From: Blastococcus fimeti
GTDB lineage: Bacteria > Actinomycetota > Actinomycetes > Mycobacteriales > Geodermatophilaceae
Assembly: GCA_900102115.1 (NCBI GenBank)
Contig: FNAW01000004.1
Coordinates: forward strand, 124,001-188,000
Direction of reading: 5' to 3'
DNA: 64,000 bases
Shown here: positions 59,783 to 64,000 of the stretch, one piece after another
How the letters are laid out: each line of letters opens with the position of its first letter
How positions within the stretch are numbered: the first letter of the stretch is position 1
Notes under the pieces: model-generated
Told to the model about the DNA's origin: nothing
The model's database searches: none
What the model saw: only the letters and a program-made list of their open reading frames with translations
Translations under genes and position numbers: made by a program

Positions 59783-61072
59783 GTGCTCTCTCGCCCTGCC
59801 CGATCCCTCGCCTGCACGTTGCCCGCCGCCGCGCTGCTGCTCGCCGCCGCCGTGAGCCCCGCGGGAGCAGCACCCGGCGGTCCGAACCGGACCTTCACCG
59901 AGGTGGCCACCTTCGCGGTGAGCGGTGAGGTCGCCGAGATCCTCGCGGTCACCCCGAACGGCCGCACGCTGCTCTACACCGACAGCGCCACCGGGGAGGT
60001 GGGGCTGGTCGACCTGACCCACCCGGAGCGCCCCACCGCCCTCGGCACCGTCCCGGTGGGCGGCGAGCCCACGTCGGTCGCCGTCACCCGCGATGGGCGC
60101 TTCGCGCTGGCCGTGGTCGACACGAGCGTCTCCTTCACCGAGCCCTCCGGCGAGCTGGCCGTGATCGACCTGCGCTCCCGCGCGGTGGTGCGCACCCTGG
60201 CACTCGGGGGGCAGCCGGACTCGATCGCCATCAGCCCGGACGGGTCGGTCGCCGCCGTGGCCATCGAGAACCAGCGCGACGAGGACATCGACGTCGGTGG
60301 TACCGAGGGCGGTCTGCCCCAGGCTCCGGCGGGCTTCCTGGCCGTGGTGGACCTGCCGGGGGCACCGGCGCGCTGGACGGTCGACCGGGTCGAGCTGACC
60401 GGCCTCGAGGGTGCCCTGTACCCGGAGGACCCCGAGCCGGAGTACGTCGACATCGACCGCAGGGGGATCGCGGCGGTCACGCTGCAGGAGAACAACGCCG
60501 TCGCGCTGGTCGACCTCGCCTCGCGCCGCGTCGTGGACTCCTTCTCCGCCGGCACCGTGACGCGCGACGACGCCGACACGTCCGACGACGGCGTCGTCCG
60601 CTTCGAGGACGACCTCGTGGCGCCGCGCGAGCCCGACGCCGTCCAGTGGAGCCGCGACGGCAACCTGGTCACCGCCGACGAGGGCGACCTCGCCGAGGAG
60701 CCCAGCGGCGGGCGCGGGTGGACCGTCTTGTCCCCCGAGGGACAGGTCGTCTTCACGTCCGGGGGCAGCGCGGAGCAGGCCCTCGCTGCGGTCGGCCGCT
60801 ATCCCGACGACCGCAGCGACGACAAGGGAGCGGAGTTCGAGGGAGCGGAGGTCGCCTCCCTGCGAGGGACCGACTACGCCTTCATCGGCTCGGAGCGAGG
60901 CGACTCGGTGCTGGTCTACGACGTCCGCGACGAGAGCCGGCCGGAGCTGCTGCAGGTGCTGCCTACAGGTGAGGCACCCGAGGGGCTGCTCGCGGTCCAG
61001 CGCAAGCACCTGTTCCTGACGAGCAACGAGGACGACGGGACGATCTCGATCTTCCAGCTCGGCGGGCGCTGA
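59783..61072 (+). CDS. Secreted YncE-like beta-propeller protein
   Basis: The 429-residue protein starts at GTG 59783 (GGAG six bases upstream). A Sec signal (ACTLPAAALLLAAAVSPAGAA) is followed by WD40/YncE-like blades (LAVTPNGRTLLYTDSATGEVGLVDL, SVAVTRDGRFALAVVD, SIAISPDGSVAAVAIE). The end, GEAPEGLLAVQRKHLFLTSNEDDGTISIFQL, resembles the junction after which related proteins often continue into a phytase/esterase-like domain; here the frame stops. Function is unknown; it is unrelated in detail to the propellers at 1-1128 and 8028-12494. Confidence 0.75.
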   Translation: MLSRPARSLACTLPAAALLLAAAVSPAGAAPGGPNRTFTEVATFAVSGEVAEILAVTPNGRTLLYTDSATGEVGLVDLTHPERPTALGTVPVGGEPTSVAVTRDGRFALAVVDTSVSFTEPSGELAVIDLRSRAVVRTLALGGQPDSIAISPDGSVAAVAIENQRDEDIDVGGTEGGLPQAPAGFLAVVDLPGAPARWTVDRVELTGLEGALYPEDPEPEYVDIDRRGIAAVTLQENNAVALVDLASRRVVDSFSAGTVTRDDADTSDDGVVRFEDDLVAPREPDAVQWSRDGNLVTADEGDLAEEPSGGRGWTVLSPEGQVVFTSGGSAEQALAAVGRYPDDRSDDKGAEFEGAEVASLRGTDYAFIGSERGDSVLVYDVRDESRPELLQVLPTGEAPEGLLAVQRKHLFLTSNEDDGTISIFQLGGR

Positions 61073-61151
61073 GGAGTCGGCCGGGGGCGCGTCGCGTCCC
61101 CGGCCGGTCTCGCCGGCAGGCGTGTTCATCTTCGTCATGTACATCTGCCGT

Positions 61152-62726
61152 ATGCCTGCTGTTCATCTGGAAGTCGAGAAGAAGTACGCGGCGGACGACG
61201 CCTTCGAGCTGCCCTCGCTGACCGAGCTCCTGCTGCACGCCGACGGAGGCGCGTCCGAGACAGGGGGCTCCCCGGTCGCCGAGGGTGAGGCGGTGCGGCA
61301 GCAGCTGGTGGCCACCTACTTCGACACTGTCGACCTGCGGCTCGCGGCTGCGGGGCTCACCCTGCGCCGGCGGAAGGGCGGGGAGGACGCCGGCTGGCAT
61401 CTCAAGGTGCCGGCCGCTGCCGGCGCACGCGCCGAGGTGAGGCTTCCCCTGGGCCGGGCCGCGCGCACCGTGCCGGAGCCGTTGCGCCGGATGGTCCGGG
61501 TCCACAGCGGGGGAGCGCCGCTGCGGCCGGTGGCGGAGATCTCCACCGACCGGACCGTGCGCCGGCTCGTCGACGCCACGGGACAGGTGCTGGCCGAGGT
61601 GGCCGACGACCGGGTCACGGCCCGGCGGCTCGTGACCGCCGGGACGGCCGACGCCGCCGGCGCACCGATGTCCTGGCGGGAGATCGAGGTCGAGCTCGTC
61701 GGCGGCGCCGCCGAGCTGCTGGACGCCGTCGACGCGCAGCTGCAGGAGCGCGGGCTCTCCGAGGCCGCCGACGCATCGAAGCTCGCCCACGTGCTCGACG
61801 GGGCCCGGGCCACCCCCGGGCCCGACCGGAAGTCGAAGAAGAAGCGTGGGCCGACGGCGAAGGCCGAGGCCGGCGCCGTGGTCCTCGCCCACATCCGCGA
61901 GCAGGTGCAGCAGATCCGTGCGCACGACCTCCCGGTCCGGCTCGACGCGCCGGACAGCATCCACAAGATGCGCGTGGCCACGCGCCGGCTGCGCAGCGCG
62001 CTCACGACGTTCAAGCCGCTGTTCGACGCCGAGGTGGCCCGCTCGCTGCGCAGCGAGCTCAAGTGGCTGGCGGCCGAGCTGGGCGCGGCCCGCGACGCGG
62101 AGGTCATGCGCGACCGTGTGGCCGCCACGGTGGGCGCCGACGACGGCGACGCCGCCGCGCACGTGGTCGGGGAGCTCGACCGGTCCTACCGCGAGGCGCA
62201 CGACCACGTCCTGGCCGAGCTGGACGGCGAGCGGTACCACCGGCTCGTCAGCAGCCTGGACGCCCTCGTGGCCGGCCCGCCGTTCACCGCGCGCGCCGCC
62301 GACCGCGCCGGCCGGGTGCTGCCGCGGCTCGTGCACCGCAGCTACACCGTCGTCCGGCGGCTGGTGGAGGAGGCCGAGGCACACCCGGCCGGCGAGGAGC
62401 GCGAGGAGCTCCTGCACGACGCGCGCAAGGCGGCCAAGGCCGCCCGCTACGCCGGGGAGTCGGTGTCACGGGTCTTCGGCGACGACGCCGCGAGGTTCGC
62501 CGAGGCGATGGAGGCGGTCCAGGAGGCGCTCGGTGAACACCAGGACTCCGTGCTGATCCGGGCGCGGCTGCGCACGCTGGCGCTGTCCGCGAGCTCGGTC
62601 GAGGCGGCGTTCCTCTACGGCCGCCTGCACGCGCTCGAGGAGGCCCGGGCCGACCGGTTCCAGGATCACTTCGCCGACGCGTGGAACGCCGCCGGCCGCA
62701 AGTCCCTGCACCGCTGGACGAGGTGA
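61152..62726 (+). CDS. CYTH-CHAD domain protein
   Basis: The 524-residue protein (ATG 61152) has an N-terminal CYTH domain with the ExExK motif in HLEVEKKYA, YFDTVDLRLAAAGLTLRRR and SWREIEVELVGG. A Lys-rich linker (RKSKKKRGP near 228) precedes the C-terminal CHAD domain (HKMRVATRRLRSALTTFKPLF, LHDARKAAKAARYAGE, LGEHQDSVL) of helical bundles rich in conserved His and Arg. CYTH handles triphosphates; CHAD binds polyphosphate. A polyphosphate-granule-associated triphosphatase is the likely role. Confidence 0.92.
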   Translation: MPAVHLEVEKKYAADDAFELPSLTELLLHADGGASETGGSPVAEGEAVRQQLVATYFDTVDLRLAAAGLTLRRRKGGEDAGWHLKVPAAAGARAEVRLPLGRAARTVPEPLRRMVRVHSGGAPLRPVAEISTDRTVRRLVDATGQVLAEVADDRVTARRLVTAGTADAAGAPMSWREIEVELVGGAAELLDAVDAQLQERGLSEAADASKLAHVLDGARATPGPDRKSKKKRGPTAKAEAGAVVLAHIREQVQQIRAHDLPVRLDAPDSIHKMRVATRRLRSALTTFKPLFDAEVARSLRSELKWLAAELGAARDAEVMRDRVAATVGADDGDAAAHVVGELDRSYREAHDHVLAELDGERYHRLVSSLDALVAGPPFTARAADRAGRVLPRLVHRSYTVVRRLVEEAEAHPAGEEREELLHDARKAAKAARYAGESVSRVFGDDAARFAEAMEAVQEALGEHQDSVLIRARLRTLALSASSVEAAFLYGRLHALEEARADRFQDHFADAWNAAGRKSLHRWTR

Positions 62727-62765
62727 CCGGTCGGCCTGTCGCTCGACCAAACGGCCAGCACCTGC

Positions 62766-62841
62766 TGGTGCCCCCGGCAGGATTCGAACCTGCGACACAC
62801 GGTTTAGGAAACCGATGCTCTATCCCCTGAGCTACGGGGGC
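62766..62841 (-). tRNA. tRNA-Arg (CCU)
   Basis: The cloverleaf starts at 62841. Acceptor is GCCCCCG/CGGGGGC. The anticodon loop TTCCTAA has anticodon CCT at 62808-62806, between stems TCGGT and ACCGT. The T-arm has GCAGG-TTCGAAT-CCTGC. Discriminator A (62769) is followed by an encoded CCA (62768-62766), unlike the other two tRNAs here. No integrase or attachment repeat is nearby. Confidence 0.96.
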
Positions 62842-63015
62842 CACCGCGCGCGGCGCGCGCGGGACCGACGGCGCAGAGGCTATCGGTGGCGCTCCGGGAA
62901 CCCCCGCCCGACCCGACTCGTCACATCGAAGAGAGACGAACCAGTTCCCAGGCGTTACCGTTCTGGGGCACGTCGAGCTCCGGCAACGGCGCCGGAGATG
63001 ACGAGAGGGAATGCG

Positions 63016-63336
63016 ATGGAGACCTCGGTGGTCGACGTCCCCGAGCGGGGACGCTTCGAGATCCGGCAGGGCGAGCGGGTCGTCGGGCTGGCCAGCTACC
63101 ACGTGGACAACGGCCAGATGACGTTGCCGCACACCGAGGTCGACCCGTCCGTGGGCGGCCAGGGCGTCGGGACGACGCTCGTCGCCGCCGTCCTCACCGC
63201 TGCCCGGGAGCGCGGCCTCACCGTGCTGCCCTACTGCTCCTTCGTGCGGCGCCACATCCTCCAGCACCCCGAGTTCCTCGACCTCGTCGCCGTCGACGAC
63301 CGGCCGCACTTCGGCCTGGAGACCGTCGACCGCTGA
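63016..63336 (+). CDS. YidJ/COG2388-type small GNAT acetyltransferase
   Basis: The 106-residue protein starts at ATG 63016 with GAGAGGGA upstream. GRFEIRQGERVVGLASYHVDNGQMTLPHTEVDPSVGGQGVGTTLVAAVLTAARERGLTVLPYC matches the minimal GNAT family, with the acetyl-CoA loop GGQGVGT and an ending RRHILQHPEFLDLV. Members are small stand-alone N-acetyltransferases of unknown target. Confidence 0.88.
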   Translation: METSVVDVPERGRFEIRQGERVVGLASYHVDNGQMTLPHTEVDPSVGGQGVGTTLVAAVLTAARERGLTVLPYCSFVRRHILQHPEFLDLVAVDDRPHFGLETVDR

Positions 63337-63370
63337 GCCGGGCCCTGGGCACGGACACGGACGCGCCACC

Positions 63371-63376
63371 TACGCT
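63371..63376 (+). promoter_or_regulatory. -10 element (TACGCT) of leaderless nei-type gene
   Basis: TACGCT is followed by six bases and ATG 63383; no ribosome site is present. Confidence 0.55.
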
Positions 63377-63382
63377 GCGCGG

Positions 63383-64000
63383 ATGCCCGAGGGCCACACC
63401 CTGTACCGCCTGGCGCGGGAGCAGTCCACGCTGTTCGCCGGCCGGCCGGTCCACGTCACCAGCCCGCAGGGGCGCTTCGAGGCGGGCGCGGCGCTGCTCG
63501 ACGGCCGCGTCCTCGACGAGGTCTACTCGTACGGCAAGCACCTGTTCGCCCGATTCGGCGGCGACTCCCTGCACGTGCACCTGGGCCTCTACGGCGCCTA
63601 CCTGACCGGCGCGGGCAGCCCGCCGCCCGCCAAGGGCGCGCTGCGGATGCGCTGGGAGGCCGAGGGGCCCGACGGCACCGGCGTCTGGACCGACCTGCGC
63701 GGCCCCACCGCCTGCGAGGTGCTGCCCGCCCCCGAGGTGGCGACGATCCTGGACCGGCTCGGCCCCGACCCGCTGCGGCCGCGCACCGACGGCGGCCGGG
63801 CGCTCCGCCGGATCGCCGCCAGCCGCACCGCGGTCGGCGCCCTGCTCATGGACCAGTCCGTGCTCGCCGGCGTCGGCAACGTCTACCGGGCCGAGCTGCT
63901 GTTCCGGCACCGGGTCTCCCCGTTCCGCCCCGGCCGGGCGGTCGACGAGGCGCTGTGGGCGCAGATGTGGGCCGACCTGGTCAGGCTGATGCGATCCGGC
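63383..64000 (+). CDS. nei: Formamidopyrimidine/endonuclease VIII-type DNA glycosylase, partial
   Basis: 206 codons are visible before the right edge. MPEGHTLYRLAREQ carries the N-terminal Pro nucleophile and Glu3 of the Fpg/Nei superfamily; PEGHT points to the Nei subgroup. SYGKHLFARFG contains the conserved Lys, and the H2TH helix region reads LLMDQSVLAGVGNVYRAELLFRH. The C-terminal zinc finger would lie beyond the window. It excises oxidised pyrimidines and nicks the abasic site. Confidence 0.93.
   Translation, partial: MPEGHTLYRLAREQSTLFAGRPVHVTSPQGRFEAGAALLDGRVLDEVYSYGKHLFARFGGDSLHVHLGLYGAYLTGAGSPPPAKGALRMRWEAEGPDGTGVWTDLRGPTACEVLPAPEVATILDRLGPDPLRPRTDGGRALRRIAASRTAVGALLMDQSVLAGVGNVYRAELLFRHRVSPFRPGRAVDEALWAQMWADLVRLMRSG

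Noticed and set aside
23303..62841. tRNA genes as integration sites (tRNA-Gln, tRNA-Ala, tRNA-Arg)
   Set aside because: No integrase, no direct repeat of the tRNA 3' end and no compositional break next to any of them.
1..64000. CRISPR arrays, insertion sequences and prophage
   Set aside because: No regularly spaced short repeats, no transposase or phage proteins and no terminal inverted repeats were seen.

Overview
The window is a very GC-rich, gene-dense chromosomal segment of an actinobacterium. GTG starts are frequent, many genes overlap by four bases (ATGA or GTGA), and several promoters look leaderless. The order of core genes (PMT mannosyltransferase, rsmI, metG, tatD, rpfB-like, ksgA, ispE, glmU, prs, rplY, pth; then GlpR/SepX-like, rimJ, MoeA/Glp-like, galU, 5-FCL, Ruc-like, mscL) matches the Rv0985-Rv1019 neighbourhood of Mycobacterium tuberculosis with local inversions. 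Protein flavour suggests Geodermatophilaceae or a close relative; that family-level guess is inference. No phage, plasmid, transposon or CRISPR signal was seen.

Bases 1-19100 are a cell-surface polysaccharide and secreted-protein region. It holds a Wzz-like chain-length protein, an O-antigen ligase/polymerase-like protein, a Wzx-like flippase, a WbaP/CpsE-like initiating glycosyl-phosphate transferase, two GT4-type glycosyltransferases, a polysaccharide deacetylase, a TagD-like cytidylyltransferase and a CDP-alcohol phosphotransferase. Two related secreted beta-propeller proteins frame it: one runs off the left edge, the other is 1488 residues and multidomain. An ArsR / SRPBCC / mycothiol-dependent-isomerase-like operon and a monothiol glutaredoxin-like gene sit inside this region.

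Bases 19200-32200 carry housekeeping genes: pth, rplY, prs, glmU, tRNA-Gln, a three-histidine-box desaturase with a TetR regulator, ispE, ksgA, an RpfB-type resuscitation factor behind a structured leader, a membrane protein, tatD and metG. Bases 32200-39700 hold a small membrane protein, CorA, a tyrosinase with its MelC1-like Tat partner, rsmI, the PMT mannosyltransferase, an enoyl-CoA hydratase homologue and tRNA-Ala. Bases 39700-46800 hold the cell-division pair GlpR/SepX and Glp (MoeA-like) with rimJ and galU, divergent from 5-FCL and a fused carboxyltransferase, then MarR and a small Cys protein. Bases 46800-64000 are mixed: ChrA, a DUF3500 lipoprotein, a Ruc-like zinc-ribbon chaperone, a SAF-domain protein, MscL, a YbaK-type deacylase, glyoxalase- and PaaI-family enzymes, an unusual two-domain protein with an EVE-like C terminus, a sirtuin, two CNNM/CorC transport proteins, a serine-hydrolase lipoprotein, a secreted YncE-like propeller, a CYTH-CHAD protein, tRNA-Arg, a GNAT and a truncated nei.

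The most interesting points are: (i) the secreted propeller proteins with a duplicated PKD-plus-unknown module next to the polysaccharide genes; (ii) a tyrosinase fused to an N-terminal non-catalytic domain with its Tat partner encoded downstream; (iii) a fusion of an MSMEG_6728-like domain with an EVE-like domain; (iv) a Ruc homologue lacking one zinc cysteine; (v) a 26-base, nearly palindromic divergent leaderless promoter between galU and 5-FCL; and (vi) several essential genes whose only sensible start codon appears to be CTG.
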